Part shown: piece by piece, positions 7,046 through 11,997 of the stretch
How the letters are laid out: every line of letters starts with the position of its first letter
Numbering within the stretch: position 1 is the stretch's first letter
Source of the DNA: JBDHTS01 sp044220535
GTDB taxonomy: Bacteria; Pseudomonadota; Alphaproteobacteria; Micavibrionales; Micavibrionaceae
Reading direction: 5' to 3'
DNA: 11,997 nt
Assembly (NCBI GenBank): GCA_044220535.1
Contig: JBGAQU010000084.1
Coordinates: forward strand, 1-11,997
Program-made: the position numbers and the translations under genes
Notes under the pieces: generated by a model
Databases searched by the model: none
What the model saw: only the letters and a program-made list of their open reading frames with translations
What the model was told of the DNA's origin: nothing

Positions 7046-7387
7046 TCACTCACCTTTTATAATCAATGCATGAATTTTCGCCCTGACCGATTTTAATTCG
7101 GCTTTTGTGACCACGCCTTTTTTCCTGGCGCCGCGTTTGCGCCAATCCATGTTTTTGATCTGGTCGGCTAAAACAGCACAAGGCGGTTCCGATGAAATTT
7201 GAACTTCAAAAGCATAGCCTTTAATCTTTGTCGTCATCGGACAGCAGATCATTAAGCTGGTTTTTTCATTGTAAGCGGCAGGGCTGAGGACAAGGGCTGG
7301 GCGGTGTCCTGATTGTTCATGGCCTGCCTGCGGGTTGAAATCGAGCCATACGATATGGCCGGTATCGGGAACATAGGGTTTCGGCAT
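7046..7387 (-). CDS. mazF: MazF-type mRNA interferase toxin
   Basis: MazF is a sequence-specific endoribonuclease that cuts mRNA and halts growth until bound by MazE. The 113-residue product closely follows E. coli MazF (about 111 residues) from YVPDTGHIVWLDFNP through E24, H28-R29-P30, LVLSP, the T52-T53 pair, KGYAFEV, LADQIKNMDWR and the GV..AEL..KI tail. The residues corresponding to the catalytic Arg and Thr are present, so the enzyme looks intact. Its ATG overlaps the TAA of mazE by one base (TAATG), so toxin translation is coupled to antitoxin. The pair sits downstream of fliP on the same strand. The sequence cut by this enzyme cannot be read from the protein. Confidence 0.95.
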   Translation of the reverse strand: MPKPYVPDTGHIVWLDFNPQAGHEQSGHRPALVLSPAAYNEKTSLMICCPMTTKIKGYAFEVQISSEPPCAVLADQIKNMDWRKRGARKKGVVTKAELKSVRAKIHALIIKGE

Positions 7388-7629
7388 TACCAGATTTCTT
7401 TGCCTTGCGGAACGCCGGTGTCGATTTCGGCATGGAGATTATCCTCGGTAATACTTGCCAGCAGGGATGCCAGATCAACTTCATCATCATGAACGGGTTC
7501 GATAATAATGCGGCCATTTTCTTCCTTGACCTCAACCGTCTGATCCAGACTCATATGAGCCGCTTTGAGGACGACGGACGGGATGCGAAGGGAGGCGCTG
7601 TTGCCCCATTTTTTGATGCTGACTTTCAT
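7387..7629 (-). CDS. mazE: MazE-type antitoxin
   Basis: MazE is the labile antitoxin that binds MazF and represses its own operon through an AbrB-like swapped-hairpin DNA-binding domain. The 80 residues match E. coli MazE well: KKWGNSASLRIPSVVL (N-terminal DNA-binding part), VEVKEENGRIIIEPV, then the acidic toxin-binding tail with LLASITEDNLHAEID and KEIW. The ATG at 7629 gives the usual family N-terminus. There is no Shine-Dalgarno sequence, and the consensus-like promoter places the transcript start at or next to the ATG, so the mRNA is probably leaderless. It begins about 50 bases after the fliP stop. Confidence 0.93.
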   Translation of the reverse strand: MKVSIKKWGNSASLRIPSVVLKAAHMSLDQTVEVKEENGRIIIEPVHDDEVDLASLLASITEDNLHAEIDTGVPQGKEIW

Positions 7630-7635
7630 GATTTT

Positions 7636-7664
7636 ATTTTACGATAAAAACCAATATGTGTCAA
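7636..7664 (-). promoter_or_regulatory. Strong sigma-70-type promoter of mazEF
   Basis: On the - strand TTGACA (7664-7659) is followed by exactly 17 bases and TAAAAT (7641-7636), 11 of 12 consensus positions. Only six bases separate the -10 box from the mazE ATG. A perfect 8-bp palindrome GTATATAC (7669-7676) lies just upstream of the -35 box and is a candidate MazE/MazEF operator, since the family binds AT-rich palindromes at its own promoter (inference). Confidence 0.75.
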
Positions 7665-7679
7665 CATTGTATATACGTT

Positions 7680-8501
7680 TTACCCGGGAACCGGCAGCGT
7701 CCCATAACTCTGCACCAGTGATCCCGCCACAAGATGCCAGCCATCGACCAGCACGAAGAAAATGATCTTGAAGGGCAGGGAGATCATGACGGGGGGGAGC
7801 ATCATCATGCCCATCGACATCAGGATGGACGCGGTGACCATATCGATGATCAGGAAGGGCAGGAACAGCATAAAGCCGATTACGAAGGCGCGGCGCAGTT
7901 CGGAGATCATGAAGGCAGGGATCACGACATGAAGCGGTGTCGCTTCGGCGGTTTCCGGTTTCTGGCCGCTCATGTCGATAAACAGTTTCAGGTCTTCTTC
8001 ACGCACATGCTTCAGCATGAAATCCTTGAACGGCGCGACGGTGCGGTCGAAGGCGGTGGCTTCGTCGATCTGTTCCTGCACCAGCGGCTGGACGCCTTCG
8101 GTATAGGCCTTCTGAAAGGTCGGGGCCATGATGAAGAAGGTCAGGAACAAAGCGAGGGAAATCATCACTGTGTTGGGCGGTGTCTGCTGGATACCGATCG
8201 CGGTGCGCAGGAAAGACAGGACGACGACGATGCGCGTGAAACTGGTCGCCATCAGGAGAATCGACGGCGCAAGGGAGATGACGGTCAGAAGGGCCATCAG
8301 CTGGACGATGCGTCCGGTCAGCGTGCCGCCTTCACCGCCTTCGCCAAGATTGAGAGAGATTGTTTGGGCGTAAGCTGGAAACACCATAAACGCCACAACG
8401 ATAGTCAACACGGCAAAAGCGGGAAGCCACGCCCTGACGCGTTTAGGGATTTTTGATTCCAGTTTTCGACGGAATGACTGACAGAACCTCATGACGGACA
8501 T
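7680..8501 (-). CDS. fliP: Flagellar export gate protein FliP
   Basis: FliP forms the core of the type III export gate with FliQ and FliR. The 273-residue protein has a signal peptide ending FPAYA (residue 45), a membrane segment (about 66-85), the signature SFTRIVVVLSFLRTAIG with QQTPPN (about 87-110), a periplasmic segment (about 130-190), and IPAFMISELRRAFVIGF leading into two more membrane helices with MGMMMLPP. The core is full length and intact. The N-terminal region before the hydrophobic core is unusually long (about 23 residues), and residues 9-16 (SFRRKLES) are encoded by a diverged REP unit that also encodes the end of FliO. The first 59 bases overlap fliO. ATG 8501 is preferred; ATG 8492 is possible. 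mazEF follows. Confidence 0.95.
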   Translation of the reverse strand: MSVMRFCQSFRRKLESKIPKRVRAWLPAFAVLTIVVAFMVFPAYAQTISLNLGEGGEGGTLTGRIVQLMALLTVISLAPSILLMATSFTRIVVVLSFLRTAIGIQQTPPNTVMISLALFLTFFIMAPTFQKAYTEGVQPLVQEQIDEATAFDRTVAPFKDFMLKHVREEDLKLFIDMSGQKPETAEATPLHVVIPAFMISELRRAFVIGFMLFLPFLIIDMVTASILMSMGMMMLPPVMISLPFKIIFFVLVDGWHLVAGSLVQSYGTLPVPG

Positions 8502-8763
8502 CGTGTCCCGATTCTATCCCCTGTTCAATCACCGTCTCCCCGTTTGTCCCAAGGATAACGAGATGTTCTTTATCATCGCGGCGAATCAGCATCAGGCGGC
8601 GGCGCGCGTCCAGCGACAGGACTTCGATCACCTGAAGGCGTTTTTTCGCGCCTGTGATCCCGCGCACGGCATTCACGCGCTTCATCACCATGGCAAGAAT
8701 CCCCATCAGCGACAGGACGAAAAGAAAGGCGAAGAGGAAGCGGAGGATTTGCGCGGTTTCCAT
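8443..8763 (-). CDS. fliO: Flagellar biosynthesis protein FliO
   Basis: FliO is a small membrane protein that helps assemble the FliP ring. The 106 residues comprise one N-terminal membrane helix (about 8-28), a basic stretch (29-42), and the FliO cytoplasmic domain with RLQVIEVLSLDARRRLMLIRRD and HLVILG (about 42-72). The C-terminus (VIPSKTGI, 96-103) is the translated form of a REP-like unit and is probably not part of the ancestral protein. AGGAA lies about 13 bases upstream of the ATG. Further upstream a perfect TTGACA (8825-8820, - strand) has only a poor -10 partner (TGCGAT at 17 bases), so a promoter there is uncertain. It overlaps fliP by 59 bases. Confidence 0.88.
   Translation of the reverse strand: METAQILRFLFAFLFVLSLMGILAMVMKRVNAVRGITGAKKRLQVIEVLSLDARRRLMLIRRDDKEHLVILGTNGETVIEQGIESGHDVRHEVLSVIPSKTGIKNP
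8455..8478 (-). repeat. Diverged REP unit inside the fliO/fliP overlap
   Basis: On the - strand this 24-base stretch begins GTCATTCCGTCGAAAA and ends GGAATC, matching the REP arm at 10648-10671 at 18 of 24 positions. The outer stem ATTCC/GGAAT is kept: positions 6 and 21, a C-G pair in the intact units, are T-A here. It is read as VIPSKTGI in fliO and SFRRKLES in fliP. Confidence 0.65.
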
Positions 8764-8840
8764 GACGATAGGCTATTCCTGGTTATTCTTATTGTGATCG
8801 CATATGAAATTGGTCTCGCTGTCAATGCTGTGAAATAAAG

Positions 8841-9016
8841 AAGATTCACCGCAGAGGCGCAGAGGACGCAGAGTTTAGCGCCGCAGACAATCTTAAGTCT
8901 TTTGAACCACTGAGCGCACTGAGATCTCGGTGTCTTAGTGTCCTCAGTGCGCTCAGTGGTTCCAATCTTTTTTGCGCTGCGCGCGGCCTAACTCCGCATC
9001 CTCCGCGGTAAAATTC
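8841..9016. repeat. Nested imperfect cruciform repeat between fliO and the FlhB-like gene
   Basis: The inner stem is a perfect 20-bp inverted repeat, GAACCACTGAGCGCACTGAG (8904-8923) against 8943-8962, around a 19-base loop. The outer arms pair imperfectly: ACCGCAGAGG (8848-8857) with CCTCCGCGGT (9000-9009), with more matches between. The left arm contains GCAGAG three times at 8-9 base spacing (8851, 8859, 8868). It fills the 253-base gap almost up to the stop at 9017. Shared AGAGGAC.CAGAG words relate it to the repeat at the window end. Confidence 0.75.
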
Positions 9017-9382
9017 TTACTTATTGTCTATGGCCTGTTGCAACACGGCGTTGAATGGGTCGGGTTCGCCGTTGGCCAGATAGACGTAAGACAGGATTTC
9101 GGCGACGGCCATGAAGGCCTCGGAGGGGACGGGGCTGTCCAGTTCGACGGTGGCCAGCATTTCGGCCAGGGCGCTGTCCTCCCGCACCTTGATGCCGTTG
9201 GCGAAGGCCAGCTGCAGGATCTGCTCGGCAATTTTTCCCCGCCCGGCAGCGGTAATCTGGGGTTTATCGCCCAATGCCGTTACCGCAACGGCAGTCTGTC
9301 TTTTAGACTTTTTCTTTATATTTAAAGGGTTTAGCGGTTCGATATTATCGTCAGGCTTTCCATCGTCGTAAAAGTCGGTCAT
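9017..9382 (-). CDS. FlhB C-terminal-like protein (type III export switch family, FhlX-like)
   Basis: The 121-residue protein has an acidic, then Lys-rich N-terminus (1-29) and a domain (about 30-103) resembling the cytoplasmic FlhB/YscU tail: QTAVAVTALGD, AAGRGKIAEQILQLAFANGIKV, EDSALAEMLATVELDSPVP and FMAVAEILSYVYLAN. FlhB proper has four membrane helices and a self-cleaving NPTH site; neither is present here, so this corresponds to the part after the cut. Free-standing FlhB-C homologues (FhlX/YlqH type) can partly replace that FlhB domain in other bacteria; the same role here is inference. An AGGAA is placed about ten bases before the ATG. It is divergent from flgB, with 67 bases between the starts, so the two may be co-controlled. 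Confidence 0.82.
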   Translation of the reverse strand: MTDFYDDGKPDDNIEPLNPLNIKKKSKRQTAVAVTALGDKPQITAAGRGKIAEQILQLAFANGIKVREDSALAEMLATVELDSPVPSEAFMAVAEILSYVYLANGEPDPFNAVLQQAIDNK

Positions 9383-9383
9383 C

Positions 9384-9399
9384 TGGCATAATTCCTGCA
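9384..9399 (+). promoter_or_regulatory. Candidate sigma-54 (RpoN) promoter for the flgB operon
   Basis: TGGCAT-AATTC-CTGCA matches the -24/-12 consensus TGGCAC-N5-TTGCA at nine of eleven fixed positions and keeps the invariant GG (9385-9386) and GC (9397-9398) exactly ten bases apart. Transcription would begin near 9410, about 40 bases before the flgB ATG. Class II/III flagellar operons in Caulobacter use sigma-54. No activator site was found by eye. Confidence 0.5.
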
Positions 9400-9449
9400 G
9401 CTGTCTTAACCGGTGGGTTTATTTAACGGTTGGAAAAAGACAGGCGATC

Positions 9450-9860
9450 ATGACAACACAAGATCTAGCACTTTTCAAAGGGATTGGCGCACGGATGGAC
9501 TATCTGAACCAGCGCCAGAAGGTTCTTTCCCAGAACATCGCCAACGCGGACACGCCGGGCTATCGCCCCAGCGACCTGAAAGACGTCGATTTCGGCCAGA
9601 TCATGGGCAAGCTGAATCAGGAAAACAAACTGAGTCCGGTTTCAACAAATTCCATGCATCTGCCATCCGTCAGCGCGGAGTTAAACGCCCGCCCGCGCGA
9701 CCAGAAAACGTCTTATGAGATTTCACCGACCGGCAACGGCGTGGTTCTGGAAGAACAGATGGTCAAGGAAGCGCAGACCAACATGGATTACAACCTGATG
9801 ACGTCGCTGTACCAGAAAAGCAAATCCATGATGAAAATCGCCATCGGCACAAGCGAATAA
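9450..9860 (+). CDS. flgB: Flagellar proximal rod protein FlgB
   Basis: FlgB is exported through the type III gate and polymerises into the proximal rod on the FliE/MS-ring base. The 136-residue protein is of normal length and has the rod-protein N-terminal signature SQNIANADTPGY (27-38), plus a C-terminal heptad region (about 100-132, MVKEAQTNMDYNLMTSLYQKS). A short AGG precedes the ATG. It is the first gene of the + strand rod/export operon, and flgC starts 11 bases after its stop. Confidence 0.96.
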   Translation: MTTQDLALFKGIGARMDYLNQRQKVLSQNIANADTPGYRPSDLKDVDFGQIMGKLNQENKLSPVSTNSMHLPSVSAELNARPRDQKTSYEISPTGNGVVLEEQMVKEAQTNMDYNLMTSLYQKSKSMMKIAIGTSE

Positions 9861-9871
9861 GGGAGGGATGA

Positions 9872-10288
9872 ATGTCGGACTTATATAATGCGGTCAATAT
9901 CTCCACCCATGGCATGAAGGCGCAGAGCGCCCGCATCAAGGTGATTTCGGAGAACATCGCCAACGCCGACACGACCGGTCTGAAGCCGGGCGAAGATCCC
10001 TATACCCGTAAAACCATCACCTTCAAGAATGAACTGGATCGCCAGACCAAATCCGACTTGGTGAGCGTGGACAAGATCAGCCAGGATAAAAAAATACCCT
10101 TTACCCAAAAATACATGCCTGACAGCCCGGGTGCGGACGCCAACGGCATGGTGAAGATGCCGAATGTGAATACGCTGGTTGAATTGATGGATATGAAGGA
10201 AGCGCAGCGGACATATGAAGCAAATATCGGCATGGTCGAGCAAAGCAAGAATATGGTCAACCAGACCATCGACCTGATGCGCCGTTGA
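9872..10288 (+). CDS. flgC: Flagellar proximal rod protein FlgC
   Basis: FlgC assembles with FlgB, FlgF and FliE into the proximal rod. The 138-residue product is full length, with SENIANADTTG (26-36) near the N-terminus and the family C-terminus VELMDMKEAQRTYEANIGM followed by KNMVNQTIDLMRR. The ribosome site GGGAGGG just before the ATG is strong. fliE begins 37 bases after the stop; a TATAAT word in that gap (10299-10304) has no -35 partner and is probably chance. Confidence 0.96.
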   Translation: MSDLYNAVNISTHGMKAQSARIKVISENIANADTTGLKPGEDPYTRKTITFKNELDRQTKSDLVSVDKISQDKKIPFTQKYMPDSPGADANGMVKMPNVNTLVELMDMKEAQRTYEANIGMVEQSKNMVNQTIDLMRR

Positions 10289-10325
10289 AAAACTATGGTA
10301 TAATTAAAGATCGGAGTACGACAGT

Positions 10326-10633
10326 ATGCCCATCGATAAAGTGAACCCGGCCGCCGCAGCAGGCGCCTACGCCAATATCCAGAAGGTCGCGCAGAGCGGC
10401 GGTGTTTCCGCGGCACGCCGTCCTTTGGCGATGTTCTGAAAAATTTTGCGACCGATGCGGTCGAGACGCTGCATAAAAGTGAAAAAATGTCTGCTGCCGC
10501 CGTAACGGGTAAGGCCGATCTGGTGGCTGTTGTGACGGCCACCGACAATGCGGAAATGACGTTGTCGGGTATGAAGGCCTTCCGGGATCGCGTATTGAGC
10601 GCGTATCAGGAGATTATGCGGACGCAGATGTAG
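10326..10633 (+). pseudogene. fliE: Flagellar hook-basal body protein FliE, frameshifted
   Basis: FliE joins the MS-ring to the rod and is needed for export and rod assembly. The ATG at 10326, with GGAG nine bases upstream, reads MPIDKVNPAAAAGAYANIQK and then runs into TGA at 10437-10439 after 37 codons. From about 10412, a different frame (-1) reads GTPSFGDVLKNF, ETLHKSEKMSAAAV, AEMTLSGMKAFRDR and YQEIMRTQM to TAG at 10631-10633, which is the FliE core and its conserved C-terminus. Restoring one base near 10404-10412 would give about 102 residues, the usual family length. The second frame has no start codon before the internal ATG at KM. The break is therefore a recent one-base loss, a sequencing error, or less likely recoding. 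Confidence 0.85.
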
Positions 10634-10647
10634 TTCTCTTTTGAGTT

Positions 10648-10787
10648 GTCATCCCGGCGAAGGCCGGGATCCATACACTCTATCCACATAATAAGCGGTC
10701 GAAACGGTCATAGAGTATGCTCTATGGCGTAATTAACCAGGGTCCTGGCCGCACGTGCGTATGGATCCCGGCCTTCGCCGGGATGAC
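10648..10787. repeat. REP-pair element with perfect 29-bp arms between fliE and fliQ
   Basis: The arms 10648-10676 and 10759-10787 are exact reverse complements over 29 bases, starting GTCATCCCGGCGAAGG and ending CCATAC. Each arm folds alone (ATCCCGGC-GAAG-GCCGGGAT). A smaller hairpin CATAGAG-tatg-CTCTATG lies at the centre (10709-10726). It occupies most of the 214-base gap. A short GGGATGACGTGG remnant at 10799-10810 resembles the right end of the repeat at 52-66. Confidence 0.87.
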
Positions 10788-10847
10788 AACTGGTGAGTGG
10801 GATGACGTGGCTGTACAGTGTGGAAACATCGGGGTACAATTTCCCTT

Positions 10848-11114
10848 ATGAACGAAACGCAAATCATCGATATGATTCGTCAGGCCATCGTTGTTACGAT
10901 GCAGATCAGCGCGCCCGCGATGATCGTGGGGCTGGTGGTCGGCGTGATCGTGGCGTTGTTCCAGGCGCTGACTCAGATCCAGGAAATGACGCTGGTGTTT
11001 GTGCCGAAAATTCTGGCGATGTTTATCGCGCTGTTTGTCCTTCTGCCGTTTATGACCCATACGCTGATTGCCTTCACGCGCGCGATCGCGGATCAGATTG
11101 TGGGCATCCAGTGA
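10848..11114 (+). CDS. fliQ: Flagellar export gate protein FliQ
   Basis: FliQ is a two-helix membrane protein that packs around FliP in the export gate. The 88-residue product has the normal length, starting MNETQIIDMIRQAI, with membrane segments at about 15-38 and 48-72 and the family motif LFQALTQIQEMTL between them. The ATG at 10848 gives the family N-terminus; an in-frame GTG ten codons upstream is rejected. The ribosome site is weak (GGGG about 13 bases upstream). The REP element upstream separates it from fliE. fliR starts 13 bases after its stop. Confidence 0.95.
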   Translation: MNETQIIDMIRQAIVVTMQISAPAMIVGLVVGVIVALFQALTQIQEMTLVFVPKILAMFIALFVLLPFMTHTLIAFTRAIADQIVGIQ

Positions 11115-11127
11115 TGGGGAACGCCCC

Positions 11128-11895
11128 ATGCTGAACGAATTCCTCGCCACCGGTGTATTTGCCTTTATGCTGACCTTCGTGCGCATTGGCGCGGCGATGG
11201 TGATTATGCCGGGTATCGGCGATACGTTTACGCCGCCGCAGGTGCGGCTGGTGATCGCGCTGGGCCTGTCGCTGGTGCTGGCGCCGTTTATTGCGCCGTC
11301 TCTGCCCAATCCTGTGCCGACCACGGGCATATTGATGACGATGATCGGCATGGAATTCATCATCGGCATCTTCTTTGGCACGGTGGCGCGGATTTTCATG
11401 TCGTGCCTGGATACGGCGGGCATGCTGATTTCCATCCAGTCCGGCCTGGGCAGCGCGCAGCTGTTTAACCCGGCCTTCGCGTCGCAGGGATCGCTGATCG
11501 GGTCGTTTATGACGGTGGCCGGGATTGTGATGCTGTTTGTCACGGATTTTCACCATCTGCTGTTTTATGGCCTGATTGGCAGTTACAAGCTGTTTCCCAT
11601 CGGCACGCTGCCCAATCCCGAAGACATGGCGAATGTGGTCAGCGGCGCGATCGGCACATCCTTTATGATCGCGCTGGAAATCGCCGCGCCGTTTGTTGTG
11701 ATCACGATGCTGGTTTATATTGCCATGGGCGTGATGGGGCGCCTGATGCCGCAGATCCAGGTGTTTATGATCGCGGTGCCGGCGCAGATTTTACTGTCTT
11801 TCCTGATGATGATTTTCACTTTTTCAGCAATGATGCTATTCTGGTTAGAAAAGTTTCAAGGCGGCATGGTGTTTTTCCTCGGCGGCGGCGGATGA
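11128..11895 (+). CDS. fliR: Flagellar export gate protein FliR
   Basis: FliR completes the FliP5-FliQ4-FliR1 export gate. The 255-residue protein is full length, starting MLNEFLATGVFAFMLTFVRI, and is mostly membrane helices, with the family segments MPGIGDTFTPPQVRLVIALGLSL (about 28-50), MIGMEFIIGIFFG, SIQSGLGSAQLFNP (about 107-120) and a C-terminal QIQVFMIAVPAQILLSF. A GGGGA precedes the ATG at 11128 by seven bases; an in-frame TTG 20 codons upstream overlaps fliQ and is not used. The tail GGMVFFLGGGG ends the protein. flhB, the usual next gene, is not in the window. Confidence 0.95.
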   Translation: MLNEFLATGVFAFMLTFVRIGAAMVIMPGIGDTFTPPQVRLVIALGLSLVLAPFIAPSLPNPVPTTGILMTMIGMEFIIGIFFGTVARIFMSCLDTAGMLISIQSGLGSAQLFNPAFASQGSLIGSFMTVAGIVMLFVTDFHHLLFYGLIGSYKLFPIGTLPNPEDMANVVSGAIGTSFMIALEIAAPFVVITMLVYIAMGVMGRLMPQIQVFMIAVPAQILLSFLMMIFTFSAMMLFWLEKFQGGMVFFLGGGG

Positions 11896-11944
11896 CTTGC
11901 AGCTCAATAGCGCCGCAGGCAAAAAATAATCTGGACACAGAGGA

Positions 11945-11997
11945 CACAGAGCTAGAAAGAGTTCACAGAGTCTCTGTGTTCTCTTTCTAGCTCTGTG
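11945..11997. repeat. 53-base near-perfect palindrome at the window edge
   Basis: CACAGAGCTAGAAAGAG (11945-11961) pairs exactly with 11981-11997, and CACAGAG (11964-11970) pairs with CTCTGTG (11972-11978) around a single base. Only a TT/TT mismatch interrupts the stem. A 9-base tandem duplication GGACACAGA (11933-11950) overlaps the left arm. The element may continue past the window. It follows fliR by about 50 bases and is related by its AGAGGAC.CAGAG word to 8841-9016. Confidence 0.8.

Noticed and set aside
7024..7046. Intrinsic terminator after mazF (ACGCC/GGCGT hairpin)
   Set aside because: The adjacent run is A on the transcript strand rather than U, and the stem is only five pairs.
7734..8456. 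+ strand frame of 240 codons opposite fliP
   Set aside because: The His/Asp/Gly/Gln-rich product is the antisense of FliP, which is certain.
8841..9016. Possible CRISPR array because of short repeated words
   Set aside because: The repeats are inverted and unevenly spaced, there are no regular spacers, and no cas genes are nearby.
10480..10633. Independent start of a short FliE from the internal ATG
   Set aside because: It would lack the N-terminal half of the family domain and has no good ribosome site; a frameshift of one gene explains the data better.
10722..11543. - strand frame opposite fliQ/fliR beginning in a REP element
   Set aside because: It is antisense to two certain genes, and its N-terminal part (VIPAKAGIH) is just translated REP sequence.

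Overview
The window is a stretch of a flagellar gene cluster from an alphaproteobacterium. The evidence is gene content and order: fliL-fliM-(DUF6468-like)-motE-(large TPR protein) on the + strand, fliO-fliP on the - strand, and flgB-flgC-fliE-fliQ-fliR on the + strand. This resembles Rhodospirillales- or Micavibrio-like genomes. I cannot name a genus. The DNA is moderately GC-rich, so long antisense ORFs are common and meaningless.

Layout. Bases 1-184 are a leader that holds a palindromic repeat. Bases 185-3333 form one probable operon: FliL and FliM (stator support and switch), a DUF6468-like membrane protein and a MotE-family protein. The last three are joined by 1-4 nt start/stop overlaps. 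Bases 3561-6539 encode a 992-residue exported protein with a Pro/Ala-rich linker and TPR-like helical repeats. A small glycine-rich two-helix membrane protein (6624-6860) with its own promoter follows. It converges on a mazEF toxin-antitoxin pair (- strand, 7046-7629) lying directly downstream of fliP. The - strand then carries fliP, fliO and a short FlhB-C-like protein. A divergent + strand operon starts at 9450 with flgB and flgC (rod), fliE (rod/MS-ring adaptor, frameshifted here), fliQ and fliR (export gate). The window ends in a palindrome just after fliR; flhB would be expected next but is not in view.

How they work together. FliO, FliP, FliQ and FliR build the flagellar type III export gate, and the FlhB-C-like protein is a possible accessory substrate-switch part. 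FlgB, FlgC and FliE form the proximal rod and its junction. FliL, FliM and MotE serve the motor. MazEF is a separate cargo module.

The unusual part is the intergenic DNA. Almost every gap is filled by a long inverted repeat. One family consists of REP-like GTCATCCC...GGGATGAC pairs, including two copies of one ~110 bp element in opposite orientations. The other family is built on CACAGAG/CGCAGAG motifs. A diverged REP unit is also translated in two frames where fliO and fliP overlap. The fliE frameshift, a good sigma-54-like site before flgB, and an apparently leaderless mazEF are the other points worth a check. I see no clearly new defence or metabolic system.
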